From assembly GCA_019918135.1 (NCBI GenBank), contig WBZZ01001140.1:263501-327500 (forward strand): DNA of 64,000 nt. Direction: 5' to 3'. Position numbers and translations under genes: made by a program. The first letter of the stretch is position 1. Each line of letters opens with the position of its first letter. Below, piece after piece: positions 30,241-39,976 of the stretch. The DNA comes from Paulinella micropora. Its lineage: Eukaryota > Cercozoa > Imbricatea > Euglyphida > Paulinellidae. The notes beneath the pieces were generated by a model. That model had not been told where the DNA came from, ran no database searches, and saw only the letters and a program-made list of their open reading frames with translations.

Positions 30241-31637
30241 GACAGTTCGCCGCTCTGCATGTCAAGATAGCACTGGCTGTCGATCAACGCACTGGGCGCC
30301 AGCGCCTGCACAACCGGCGTCCAGTGCACGCCGCAGTCACAAGGCACCGGCGTGGCGCTACCGTCATTGGCCCACGAAGTACAGAACGGGTCAGACACAG
30401 GGTCGTGCGTCCAACCCCCGTCGCAGTCGATGGTGCCGCTCGTGGCGGCACACGCGTACGCCAGCGCCCCGCACCGGTCCTCTGTTAGGCCCAGCGTCTG
30501 CCGGGCCACGGGGCACAGCACGCGCGCCGCCGCGGACGGCGCGGCGTTGTGGCACAGCAGGTAGTCGTCCGTCACGCGGTCGTTCACCACCATGTCCCGT
30601 TGCAGCGCGTCCAGCATTTGTCTGGACACTTGCGCCGCGACCATGGCCAGGGGCTCACACACCAGGTCCGTGGTCCCGCAACGGAAGCGCTGCTCATGAA
30701 ACAGAGACAGCTCGCAATCCGCCTCGGACCATGCGCTCACCAACGGGCTGTGCCCCGTCCCACAGTACGTCACGCACTGGGTTTGCAGCGCGGGGCACAA
30801 ACCTCCCGCGAGCGCGCCGTGATCCGTCCCGAGCCAGCAGCCACTGGCGGTTGCTGGCTCGTCCTGCAGGCTGTCCAACCACCAGCCGCCGCCACGCAGC
30901 TCCGGCAGTCGTGCCGTCTGGCACTGGCCACTCAGCTCGCACTCATTCACGCACTGCAGCGCCCGGCCAAAGTCCTGCGGGAGGCAGTGGACGGGCAACG
31001 CGCTGCAGTACTGCACCAGGACCGTCAAGCCCTGGGGCCGCGCGGCACACGCGGGCGGCACCGGCGCGCGCAACACGTCCTCGTCCGGGCCCAGTTCGCA
31101 GTAGCTGAGCCCGCGGCCTGCCAACAGCATTTGTACCTGCGGCCAGGACCAGCGCCACCCGTTCGCCCACACCACGGTCCCGTCGCTGGTGGAGTTTGCG
31201 CGCACCGGCGCGTGCGGCAGATCTGCGGGGCACGCCGCCAGCACCGCAGCGCACGCGCCGAGCGCCAGAACCTCAGCGTAGTCCACCTTGCAGTTGAACA
31301 GGCGCCAGCGGCCGTTGCCGCTGCAAACGCAGCGTCCCCCGGTGGTCGCGCTGCACGAAATCGATTGCCCCCCGCACGTCGCCCTCCATTGCGTGGGTCT
31401 AGCCCAGTGATGGTCGGCGGCGCAGCGCCACCAACCAGCGTCGTCAACGAACGGCGGCAGCTGCGCCAGGCACAGCTCGGCCCCGCAGCTCACGTTGCGT
31501 CCGGGCGGGCACGCCAGCACCACAAACGGTGTCAGGACGGCGCTGCACCCCTCGGTCGAGGAGGGCCAACCGTCACCAGCTGCTGCCGCACCAGGTCTGG
31601 CTGAACCCGTGCGCAGTAACGCACGAGGCGCGCGCAA
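30174..31637 (-). CDS. Giant Cys-rich protein, copy 1, third segment
   Basis: About 480 residues rich in Cys (roughly one in 15) with repeated motifs of the form Val-x-Tyr-Cys and Cys-x-x-Cys (CSGNGRWRLFNCK, LVQYCSALPVHC, VNECELSGQCQ). These suggest repeated small disulfide-rich modules of unknown family. The join to the preceding segment near 31530-31640 shifts frame by one and is unresolved. The homologous segment in copy 2 is split by a copia element at the alanine-rich position near 31230. Confidence 0.6.
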   Translation of the reverse strand: MRAPRALLRTGSARPGAAAAGDGWPSSTEGCSAVLTPFVVLACPPGRNVSCGAELCLAQLPPFVDDAGWWRCAADHHWARPTQWRATCGGQSISCSATTGGRCVCSGNGRWRLFNCKVDYAEVLALGACAAVLAACPADLPHAPVRANSTSDGTVVWANGWRWSWPQVQMLLAGRGLSYCELGPDEDVLRAPVPPACAARPQGLTVLVQYCSALPVHCLPQDFGRALQCVNECELSGQCQTARLPELRGGGWWLDSLQDEPATASGCWLGTDHGALAGGLCPALQTQCVTYCGTGHSPLVSAWSEADCELSLFHEQRFRCGTTDLVCEPLAMVAAQVSRQMLDALQRDMVVNDRVTDDYLLCHNAAPSAAARVLCPVARQTLGLTEDRCGALAYACAATSGTIDCDGGWTHDPVSDPFCTSWANDGSATPVPCDCGVHWTPVVQALAPSALIDSQCYLDMQSGELSKATWTRSGSALTGRRPRPLGG

Positions 31638-32683
31638 GCCGTGCTAGCATTAGCCGCCGCTGGCAGCAGCAGGTGGCAACGGTCGTTTGAGCCTGCAACT
31701 GCACAGCTCGCGCCTGTCTCGTTGGTCTGCCCCTGCGCCGCAGTGAGCGCGCACTGTACGGTGGTAGCCCCGCACGTCCAAGTCACGTTCTGCGCGTATT
31801 GCGCACCCGCTACGACAGCGCAGTAGTACGGTGGCAATTGGCCAGGCACTGCGTAGTTGTCGGCTGAGTCTACAAGGAAGACACAGCCCCCGACCTGCAA
31901 CTCGGTTGGCGCAGGGTTGGTGTTTAGGCGCTGCGGCGGCCGGCAGCAGTGCAGCTCGCTCGGCTGCAAAGTCAGCAGTTGTCGGCAGTCGCCGCCGGCG
32001 GCCGCGGCCACGACCACCGGATTTACGCCGCGCGCTAGCCAGGCCAGCCGGTCCGTCAGGGACCAGCACAAGTACGACCCCGCGCTGTCTTGCGTGCAGC
32101 GCAGGGCGTGGTAAGAGCACGCCGTACCCAGCAGCGAATAGGCCTCGGTGGTACAAGCGTAAGGGCAGTTCTGTAACAGCACGGTGGGGGCCATCGTCGG
32201 GAGTGCAATCCCAGGCGGGAAACACTGCTGGCACAACAGCTCGGCCACGCCCCCGGGCGACTGCGCCAGCCAGGGGTAGTTGTCCAAAACCGCCGCGCCG
32301 TCGCTGCCGGCCCAGAACGCCTCCCGACCCGAGGCACGCGCGCGCGTTTCCGCGCGCGCCAGCTGCACGTCCACCAATGGACAGCCGACGCAGCCTTCGG
32401 GGCCGCACCACGTTTCTGCCGAAGAGGAGCATGCCAGGCGCCACAGCTGGTCATGCGCCGCGATCTCGCAAAAAGCTGGCTCCGGCGCCGGGGCTAGGGG
32501 CCAGCTGCAGTTGAAGTCCGCTATTAGCTCGAACGCCCGGCAACAGCCCGCAGTCGCCCGACAGCATCCTGGCGTCGGCCGTGCCGTCGAGCACAAACAT
32601 CTTCGAGCTGTTGGCGCGGCACCGGTAACGCGTGCCGTTGGGCTGCAGAAGCTCACAAGAAATTTGCGAGTAACTGGGCCCAC
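31532..32683 (-). CDS. Giant Cys-rich protein, copy 1, second segment
   Basis: About 380 residues with many Cys and sequons (NVTW, NETG), including LACSSSAETWCGPEGC and LLTLQPSELHCC. A 40-nt interval (32544-32505: GTTGCC, internal CTAATA, ending CTTCAACTGCAG) closes the frame with the preceding segment and has a plausible branch point, so it is a good intron candidate. The same arrangement exists in copy 2, which argues against random sequencing error. Confidence 0.6.
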   Translation of the reverse strand: MGPVTRKFLVSFCSPTARVTGAAPTARRCLCSTARPTPGCCRATAGCCRAFELIADFNCSWPLAPAPEPAFCEIAAHDQLWRLACSSSAETWCGPEGCVGCPLVDVQLARAETRARASGREAFWAGSDGAAVLDNYPWLAQSPGGVAELLCQQCFPPGIALPTMAPTVLLQNCPYACTTEAYSLLGTACSYHALRCTQDSAGSYLCWSLTDRLAWLARGVNPVVVAAAAGGDCRQLLTLQPSELHCCRPPQRLNTNPAPTELQVGGCVFLVDSADNYAVPGQLPPYYCAVVAGAQYAQNVTWTCGATTVQCALTAAQGQTNETGASCAVAGSNDRCHLLLPAAANASTACARLVRYCARVQPDLVRQQLVTVGPPRPRGAAPS

Positions 32684-35371
32684 AGGGCCAAGTTACGCGC
32701 GCCAACGCCGAGCACACCACAGCCATCGACAGCTCGCCCAGGACGAACGGAAAGGCGCAGCTGTAGCTCTGCAGCAGCTCGTGCGCCTGGTAGCACAAAT
32801 GTCCGGCCCGGCCGCTACCGTCCAGTTCGACAACTGCGTAGCCCCGCGGAGGGGGGCCCAGGACGGACCAGACGAAGCTGGCCTCCAGGCGGGTCGCGGT
32901 CGTAGATAGCACGGGCCACCCCGCGCTTGACAGAAGGTAGTAGCAGTCGGCATCTGCAGTCGTGTTGTACCACAGCTCGAGGCGGCAGTCGGGGCAGTTG
33001 ACGTAGTAGTGCGGCGCCCTTGGCACCGCGGGCTGCGGCAGCCGCGGCTCGACGGTACACGACGGCCGCGCGGTGCACCACGACAGCGGGTCGGCGCCGT
33101 TCGGGCAGCGCCACACCACCGGGAGCACGCGGTCCGTGTTGTCCGGTGCGACACTCTGGTTGCCGAGGCGCAGCACGTACAGGCCGCCGGACCGCAGCGG
33201 CGGGCGCGGCACACAGAAGCAGCGGCAGCGGGGCCAAGTGTTGAGCAGCTCGCACGTGGCCTTGGCGGTACATTTGACAAAAGCGCAGCGGTCCAGCAAC
33301 CGCAGCGCGCTGCCGCCCGTAGTTTGTGTCACCGGCACGCTGACCAGGAACGAAGACTGGTTCAGCGACGTCTGGCCAGTCAGCAGCCGCGCGATGAGCA
33401 GATTGTAGTCCTCGCGCTCGTCGAGACTCAGCTTTAGGCACGCTACCCGCATGAAGATGTTGTTGGACAAGCCCGGCAAGTCCAACGAGGCGGCGATGTC
33501 AAAGGCGGCACGTTCGTTGACTGGATTCTGCGCGAGTATTCGTGCGGTCCGCCCCGCCGGGTCCAGCACTACGAGCCGCAGCCGCGGCCTGGCGCTCCCG
33601 CCGCAGTAGTGGACCTGTCCGACGCTGGTGGCAATCTCGTCGACCGTAAAGGTGCCGTTGCGTGGGTCCTGCGTTGTCGAGACGAGTAGCAGAGAGCCGG
33701 CCGACGTGACGGCCAGCGCTGATCGAGCGGACGGGATCGACAGGCACTGCACCACTCTGTCCGACGATGAAGGTGACCACAGCAGCCGCGAATTAATGTA
33801 GGTATTCTCCAGCCAAACGTTTAGGTTACATTAACCCGCCAAGGCGATTCCACTCGTTGCGTTGTCTAGGAGCGGCGTGGCCCACGCGGGGTTGAGAGCC
33901 GCTGTGACCGCGCCCGGGAACGCACCCGGGCTCCACCTGGTATCAGACCAGTACAACAGGTAATACTGGAATAAAGGCGCTTCTCCTGACGTCGCGGGGT
34001 ACCAGGTCCCGAAGCCAGGGCACGATGACAACGTGAACAGGAGGTCTTTCCTAGTAGCCACTGGCACCAGATTCAGGAGGCAACCGTTGCCGACCCGGAT
34101 GCAACGCGCGCCCAGGGTCTGCCCCTGCCACTCCGCCCCGTCTGCTTCCGGGGGCGGCCAGCCCCACCGACGTGCTGTTAGTATGCCGCCTTGATCTGTC
34201 ACGCCCCAGAGCGCACCGCATGAAACCTGTGCCCGGCCATGGAGCGTGCTTGCGCTCAGGCGCCTGAAAAGCGGGGACGGGGCCGCGCTCGTGGTGCTGA
34301 CGAACACGTCGGTAGACCCCCCGCTGTCTGCCGTACTACCGTACGTTAATACTACGTCGTCGGTCCCGTCACTGTCCAAGTCGCCCAGCAGGAGGTTTGC
34401 CTGTGCCCACAGCAGCTTGGTCTCTTCGATCATCAGCAGTGTTTCGAACTGCAGATTGCCCATGCTCTTCAGCAGCTCGTTCGTAGCGAGCAGGCGGCAG
34501 ACCAGCCCGCCGGCCAGGGCCGGCAATACCTGCCCTGCTTGCGGGCAGGTGTACACAACCCCTCTGCCGCTGTTGTTGCCGACGTAGCCGGCCGAGCAGA
34601 ACAGGGTACAGGAGCCTCCTAGCATCAGCCCGTTGCAGTGCGTGCCGTACTCCGGGCCCCTTGGGAGGTACGGCACACAGGGCATGGCCACACAGCCAGT
34701 GGAACCCTTGCCCTGCTGCACAGGATCGTTGATTAAGAAGGCCGATGCGTTACACGTGCACGTGAAGCTGCCGTCAGTATCCTGGCATATCGCCTGCGGG
34801 TGGCACGGATTACGCCAGCCTAATTGATTAGCTGGATTGCACTCATTGTCGTTGTAACAATAGTCTCGAGTGATCCAATATCCGTACAGAGGTGCCCGTT
34901 TCGTACTGTATGGGAACTGCTGTAATAAAGGACATAATGCGTATGGGCTGTCTTGCTGTCGAGTATAATAGCCAGGCTTGCATATCTTTGTGCATATGCT
35001 GCCAGGGCTGCTACAATACGTGGTCAGATCATACTTGTTGAAGTCGATGCCGGTGCTGGTTTCTAGTGAGCAAACGGTCGTGAATTCGGTGGGGTTGTTT
35101 TGGAGCTTGCATGTGTAGGCCCCCGGGTTCTGAAAGTACGGGAAGTAATACGGCAATTTGCATAAACACCAGTAATCCTGTGCACTGTTCGACAGGTCAC
35201 TGACCTGCATGGCTGCGTGATAGTCTGCATAACGCAGGCCTTGCGCCAAAGTGAAGGAAGTGACTGCATCTCTACAATCAGCAAACTTTTTTTTTTCCTA
35301 GCGTAGAAGCAAGGTAGTTCTGCGAGGGTATCATAGTTGCACACCACCGTTATGTCTCTCAGCAAGCTCAT
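32545..35371 (-). CDS. Giant Cys-rich protein, copy 1, N-terminal segment
   Basis: The start region is MSLLRDITVVCNYDTL from 35371. An A10 run at about 35290 separates it by one frame from the long frame that follows. Then come Cys-rich residues, a calcium-binding-EGF-like module (DNECNPANQLGWRNPCHPQ ... DTDGSFTCTC), a sushi-like CVPYLPRGPEYGTHC...CSAGYVG, and an FG-GAP/VCBS calcium loop (LLLGDLDSDGTDDVV) as in integrin-type propellers. More Cys-rich modules reach about 32545. A TAA at 33833-33831 interrupts this frame; copy 2 has CAA there. The role is inferred to be extracellular adhesion or matrix; no homologue is named. Confidence 0.65.
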
Positions 35372-35870
35372 GTCTGAATCGTTTTTATTTGGTTTGTAAG
35401 AAAACGATCAGGGACAGCGGCCGGGAGAGAGAGAAGGGGGGGGGGTCCGAGAAAAACAAAAATCTGGCTTATCTCTTCTTTTTTTTCCTGCTTTTCTGCG
35501 CCTTTTTTTTTTTCTTAAAGTTAGAAAAGGAAAACCACTAAAACTTAAAAAAAAAACAGAGCCGCCCTAGAAAACGACCAGCTCTCTCAGTCCCTTTTTG
35601 TCAAAGTTAGGCGGGTAAGGGCTGTGGCAGGAAAAAGAAAAAAGGAACGTCGTCGTATAAATCCCTTGGCGCTCCATTCCCCCCTCTCTCTCTCTCACTC
35701 TCTCTTTCTCTCTCCCTTCCGGCCCCCACCCCTTTCTCCCCCCCCCCCCACCGCCTCCCCCTCCCCCCTCCCCCCCCCCCCCTTCACCAAACAGAGAAAA
35801 GAAAAACAGTGAATCGAAAGGGAGGAGGGGGAAAGTGTCCCGCGGACACAAAAAAGGCCAATGGCACGAA
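35372..35870. other. Intergenic between giant gene and orphan; no gene
   Basis: T, A and C homopolymers, (TC)n at 35684-35718 and C runs up to 14 long. Frames are low complexity. In the duplicate (60624-61126) homopolymer lengths differ, consistent with non-coding sequence. Confidence 0.6.
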
Positions 35871-36884
35871 CTAAAAATGTACGGGCCCCAGGTACTGCCC
35901 GACCAGCCCGGCGACGCACGCGGGCCAGCGCAGACATTGCACACACCAGGGCGCGAGCTCGTGCGTGTACCAGCGTTCGCGGCCGCTGTCGAGCCCGCTC
36001 CAGTCCGCCTCGCAGTACCCCGGGCCGGCACAGGCGCGCAGCCCGCACAGGCTGCCGCCCTTGCGCACGAGCGACACAATAACGTACGAGGCGGGCGACA
36101 CCTCGGCGACATTTGCCAGCGCGGCCAGTACATTTGTGTCGCGCCCGTCGGCGGGCGTGGCCTCGATCAGCTGTCCGTGTCCGTCGTCGGGTACCCAGTT
36201 GAGCGCGTGCTCGGTTCCCGCACAGCGGTACAGCCGCAGCCACAGCCGCACACGGCCGCGGCCCACCGCTGCGCGGTCCAGGAACAACGGGATTTCCTGC
36301 ACGGGCTGCACACCGCGCGGGACCAGCCGCAACGACAGTTGGTCGCCGATCATTGCCTGCGACAGACTCAGCGCGTCGGCCACGCGCCGCATTTGTGCGG
36401 CCGACAGTTGGCGGTGCACGGCTCGCGTGGTCTGTTCAAAAACGTCCCGCAGGCAGTCCTGGGCGTGGGGCGCCGCGCGGCCCCAGCACTGGCGCACAAA
36501 CATCCATTGCTCGGCGCTGGTCTTGCGGGCGGCATACTCGGTGGGCTTTGCGCCTAACCTCGCCAGCAGGCCCGCGAGCAGCTGCCCCCGCACCCACGCG
36601 ATCTTTCGGGCCTTGGTGCACACACTCCGGACGCCGTGCGGGTTCTTGTGGAAGACGCACCACAGCATCGCCAGGTTAACGCCGGGGCAGTGCTGCCAGC
36701 CTTGGGCCAGCAGGTCGTCTGCTGTCCGCGTTAGCGCCTGTGGAGTGCAGATGAGCCTTTGCAGCAGCGCCTTCCGTGCAGAGGCGTCTAGCGCGAAACG
36801 GGGTGCGGCGGCCACGCCAGGCGCGGCTGACGGTACAGCCCAGTTGACACGGCAGGGCTCGGGCAAACCGGCCGAGCCCTGCAT
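35871..36884 (-). CDS. 337-aa orphan protein, copy 1
   Basis: An uninterrupted frame from ATG 36884 to a TAG at 35873-35871, conserved at the same length in both copies while the flanking DNA has indels, so it is very likely coding. Helix-rich in the middle (LLAGLLARLGAKPTEYAARK), with Cys in the C-terminal third (SLCGLRACAGPGYC, APWCVQCLRWPACVAGL). No signal peptide at the start; the last 20 residues are hydrophobic. I recognise no family. It is divergent from the AlkB-like gene, sharing a 600-bp intergenic region. Confidence 0.7.
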   Translation of the reverse strand: MQGSAGLPEPCRVNWAVPSAAPGVAAAPRFALDASARKALLQRLICTPQALTRTADDLLAQGWQHCPGVNLAMLWCVFHKNPHGVRSVCTKARKIAWVRGQLLAGLLARLGAKPTEYAARKTSAEQWMFVRQCWGRAAPHAQDCLRDVFEQTTRAVHRQLSAAQMRRVADALSLSQAMIGDQLSLRLVPRGVQPVQEIPLFLDRAAVGRGRVRLWLRLYRCAGTEHALNWVPDDGHGQLIEATPADGRDTNVLAALANVAEVSPASYVIVSLVRKGGSLCGLRACAGPGYCEADWSGLDSGRERWYTHELAPWCVQCLRWPACVAGLVGQYLGPVHF

Positions 36885-37092
36885 TCGCTACTCTCTTTTT
36901 TTTTGTTGTTGTTGTTGTTGCTAGAGGAGCGGCGGTGGCAGAAAGGGAGGGCGGGGGGGGGGGGGGGAGAAAGCGAGAGAGGCCAAAAGGCGGTCGCGGG
37001 GGGGTGTGGGGGGAGAAGGGCCCGGGAAAAAAAGGAATGAAGGGAAAGAACGGTACTAGTGCCAAAAAAGCAACCAGAGAAAGACAAAAAGT

Positions 37093-37124
<32 letters not shown>

Positions 37125-37480
37125 CAGGAGGGTGGTGGGGGGGGGGGGCCGGAGGCGGGGCACGCTTCAGGCTCTGGCAATTGTGCAGGGAGTGGGAGAG
37201 GGGGGGGGGGCCGCAGGACAAGAAGTAAGAAAAACCGACACAAAAGGAGAGGCACGGTTTGGGGGGGGGGGGGGCGGCCCCCTCCCCCCCCCCTCTTAAG
37301 CGCTTTTTTTTTGGATGTGAGAATGATCGTGCGCTCCTCCTCTTTGGAAGCCTTTTTTCTCCCTGCACACACCCTTTTTGCGCCTGTTGCCAAAAAAAAA
37401 CCTTGACCTAAAAAAAAGGTTACAAAAAAAACTGCTCAGACCCCAAAAAGCAGTAATCCTCATTTTCCTCTCTTCCCTAC
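36885..37480. promoter_or_regulatory. Divergent intergenic region with G-runs and (GA)n
   Basis: Lies between two divergently oriented genes. Holds GTTGTTGTTGTTGTT, several runs of 9-14 G, (GA)n at about 37099-37122 and a TTAAGCGC site between C and T runs. The G-runs can form quadruplexes. A bidirectional promoter is inferred only from gene orientation; no TATA or initiator is evident. Confidence 0.35.
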
Positions 37481-38443
37481 ATGTTCCGCACCGTGACCGT
37501 GTCGTTCGAGCCCTGCGCGGCCCCCTCTGATTCTTTCACGGGCGAAACTATACGCGCGATCGCCGCCAGGGCCAGGCTGTTGAGGTGGCAGACCTACTTG
37601 CTCGACATGGAAGAGCTAGGGCTAGAGCCCGGCGATCGGCCGCTCGAAGGCGACGCCTGCGTGCTGTTGATTAGGCGTGGCGTGTGGCGTTTCATGGAAT
37701 TGGGGTCCATGGCCTTAGGTTTGCCGTTACCAGCGGGCGCTAGCAGCCTGCTACAAGACGAGTTGCTGGCGCTGGAGTGGCCCGCCCCGGTGCGCGGCGG
37801 CTGTCTCCCCCCCAAAAACTGCCAGACCCTGGCCTTCGGCGAGGCCGACGGCGCCGTGCCGCTCGGGCGGCTGCCGTTGCTGGCCCGGCTGAAGCGCGGG
37901 GTAGAGGGGCTGATCCCGGAGGCGCGGGACTGTCCCACATTTGGCAACCTGTACTCGAACAACCGCCGCCAAGGCATCTCGCCGCACGGCCACGACGGCC
38001 TGGCCGGCGTGATCGGTGCGAGGCTCGGCGCCGCCATGGGCCTGCACTGGCACTGGTACTATGGCGGGCACCCCGTAGGCAGAGAGGTGAGCATCCAGCT
38101 GGACCACGGCGACGTGTACATCATGTCGGCCGTCAGCGCGGGGGCCGGCTGGCGCAGCAGGTCGGATTTTGTGCTCCGCCACGCAGCGGGGTCCGTTTGC
38201 TACGCCCAGTTCCTGCCCCCACGCCACAAGAAAAGAAAGCGACAGCCCGACAGCCCGACGACAACCTTGTGCCCTCCCCCTCCCCCGCCTTCGCCCACGG
38301 AGCTGCCGCTGCCGCCGCTGGTGCCGCTGGCGCTGCCACTGCCGTTGCCGCCGGAGCTGCCGCCCGACTTTGTGCTGCAGTCCCCGCCGCTAGACCTCCT
38401 GCCGCCGCCGCTGGAGCCGCCGTCACCGCCCCCGCTCCAGTGA
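37481..38443 (+). CDS. AlkB-like 2OG-Fe(II) oxygenase, copy 1
   Basis: 320 aa from ATG 37481. The core runs from about residue 155 to 240: NLYSNNRRQGISPHGHDG, then VIGARLGAAMGLHW, LDHGDVYIMS (207-216), and RSRSDFVLRHAAGS. This is the order of AlkB-family dioxygenases, which use iron and 2-oxoglutarate to oxidise alkyl groups on nucleic acids or proteins. The iron site is odd: where relatives I know have His-Gly-Asp, this has His169-Gly-His171-Asp172. The distal His is probably H234 in LRHAAG. A nuclear-localisation-like KKRKRQ (250-255) and a long Pro/Leu tail follow. The stop is TGA. No frame breaks in either copy. Confidence 0.65.
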   Translation: MFRTVTVSFEPCAAPSDSFTGETIRAIAARARLLRWQTYLLDMEELGLEPGDRPLEGDACVLLIRRGVWRFMELGSMALGLPLPAGASSLLQDELLALEWPAPVRGGCLPPKNCQTLAFGEADGAVPLGRLPLLARLKRGVEGLIPEARDCPTFGNLYSNNRRQGISPHGHDGLAGVIGARLGAAMGLHWHWYYGGHPVGREVSIQLDHGDVYIMSAVSAGAGWRSRSDFVLRHAAGSVCYAQFLPPRHKKRKRQPDSPTTTLCPPPPPPSPTELPLPPLVPLALPLPLPPELPPDFVLQSPPLDLLPPPLEPPSPPPLQ

Positions 38444-38742
38444 CAGCTCCTGAAAAAAAAATAGTCGCGGCCCTCCCTCCATTCCCCGGACAGCACCACC
38501 AAAAAAAAACCACCATCTATTTTTCTTTTTTTTTCCTTCTTAGTAGGCGTGCCTTTTTTTTCTGTACAGAGATAGGCAATAGCACAAAACTTTTGACTAA
38601 CATTGCTGAGGGAACGCTGGCGGGGTGGGGATTTTTTTTATTCTTTTTTTTTGAACATCAGATATCTTGGCCTTTTTTTTTGGTAGAACCTTTTAGTATT
38701 AAGTAAAAAGAAATACACCCGGCGCACAAGGAGGTCTATTCA
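38444..38742. other. Intergenic, T and A runs; no gene
   Basis: 3' flank of the AlkB-like gene with repeated 8-9-base T or A runs. Nothing else recognised. Confidence 0.6.
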
Positions 38743-39754
38743 ATGATCACTGTTACCGTATATTTTTACAAAGTTAATGACAGTGGAGATTTGTGTACGA
38801 TAAAGGCAACGGCAATGTTCAGCTTGGAGAGTGGAAGACGTTCGATGATCTTCAAAGGGTCGTCCTGAAAGCGCTGTACATTCCTTTGAACACACCGTTA
38901 TGGCCTTGGCGGCAGGCAGTGGCGGTTCAACCTGCCATGTGGACGACATAAAAAGGGAAATAGAAAGAAACGAGCTCTTTCTTAAAGCAGGCAGCTACGA
39001 GGCAAGGAGCGGAGATTTGGGGGGTGAGGTGCTGTTGAAAACGACCACAGAGAAATTTTATAACAGGCTGGTCAAGCCAGTCAAACGAGAGGGACCTGCT
39101 TGCATTTCGCTGACTGTCGAAACCGACGAAGAGACCTGCAACTTAGAGTACCATCCACTGGTCAAACTAGTAAACCAGCGGGGCCAGGATTTGCGCAGGT
39201 CCTACACATCGGAAGATATCACCGACGCAGTGCAGCAGCCCTTAGCAGACGCGTTAGCTGCGCTATTGCGCAAAAGCCCGCGGTGCCTTGTTGGCCACGT
39301 ATCGGAAGCGCTCAAGATAAACGAGCTGTTGAACGAGAAAATACATGATCGGCGGCCTTTGCTTGGGCGTTATTACCCCAAAATAATAACTACGTTGCAA
39401 GAGTTCCTAAAGAGTTCAGGAGTTTATTTGCCTGACGGCTGGCGAAATGTGTTGTCCGCGGTCCAGAACCTCGCCGATCTTAAAAGCGCTTGTTACCAAC
39501 TGGGTTATTACCAAGTACTCCTGCTGATCGCGGAACTGCAAAGCTGGAGAATGACGTCTGAGGTTCTGGAGCTGACCGACAAACTGAATTCGATACTGGC
39601 GACCATGAGAGACGAGCCCGATCTAGATCAACACAGAGTGCGCGCAAGAGCGATAAGAAAAGCGAATCCAACACGCGTTTTACAAAACAAAATAGAAGGA
39701 TTTTTGGGAAGCGTCGATCGCGCAGCTTGCGCCGGGTGTGGCTGCCCAAAGTAA
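38743..39754 (+). CDS. Unknown protein, N-terminal frame breaks
   Basis: The clear frame is 38900-39754 (284 aa): DDIKREIERNELFLKAG, a basic patch, a helical region (DALAALLRKSPRCLVGHVSE, LKSACYQLGYYQVLLLIAEL) and a Cys-rich end CAGCGCPK before TAA. The region before 38900 is also protein-like in two other frames: ITVTVYFYKVNDSGDLCTIK from ATG 38743, then GEWKTFDDLQRVVLKALYIP. The true start is therefore probably 38743, with two one-base frame changes. No family recognised. The first 4 bases are the right limit of the visible duplication. Confidence 0.5.
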
Positions 39755-39976
39755 AAAAGAAACACACGCAAATCAAACATTACAAAAAAAAGAATTAAAA
39801 GAAATTTATTTTGGATGAATTGAAGTCTTTACGTAGCTGCCTGGAGAGCTCCTTAGCAGTTCCGGACCAGAATGGTGCTCGAACCGGCCCGCTGCTCACC
39901 GCGGGCGTCGTCGGGTGTGCATGGCAGCTTCTTTGCCCTGGCTTTGGCATCCCGTGGGTTTGGAGCTGATATTTCC

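Larger units (their letters stand above)
27061..38746. repeat. Segmental duplication, copy 1
   Basis: Aligns base for base with 45701-64000 (minus the 6.6-kb copia insertion there). Left breakpoint: 27061 corresponds to 45701, constant offset 18,640 to at least 31,230. The right breakpoint is at or beyond 38746, where copy 2 reaches the window end. By eye there is about one substitution per few hundred bases plus indels in homopolymers. It contains the giant gene, the 337-aa orphan and the AlkB-like gene. Confidence 0.95.

Noticed and set aside
37777..38706. 309-aa Ala/Arg-rich frame overlapping the AlkB-like gene
   Set aside because: Shadow of the AlkB-like frame, which has clear family motifs; the overlap tail is poly-T-derived.
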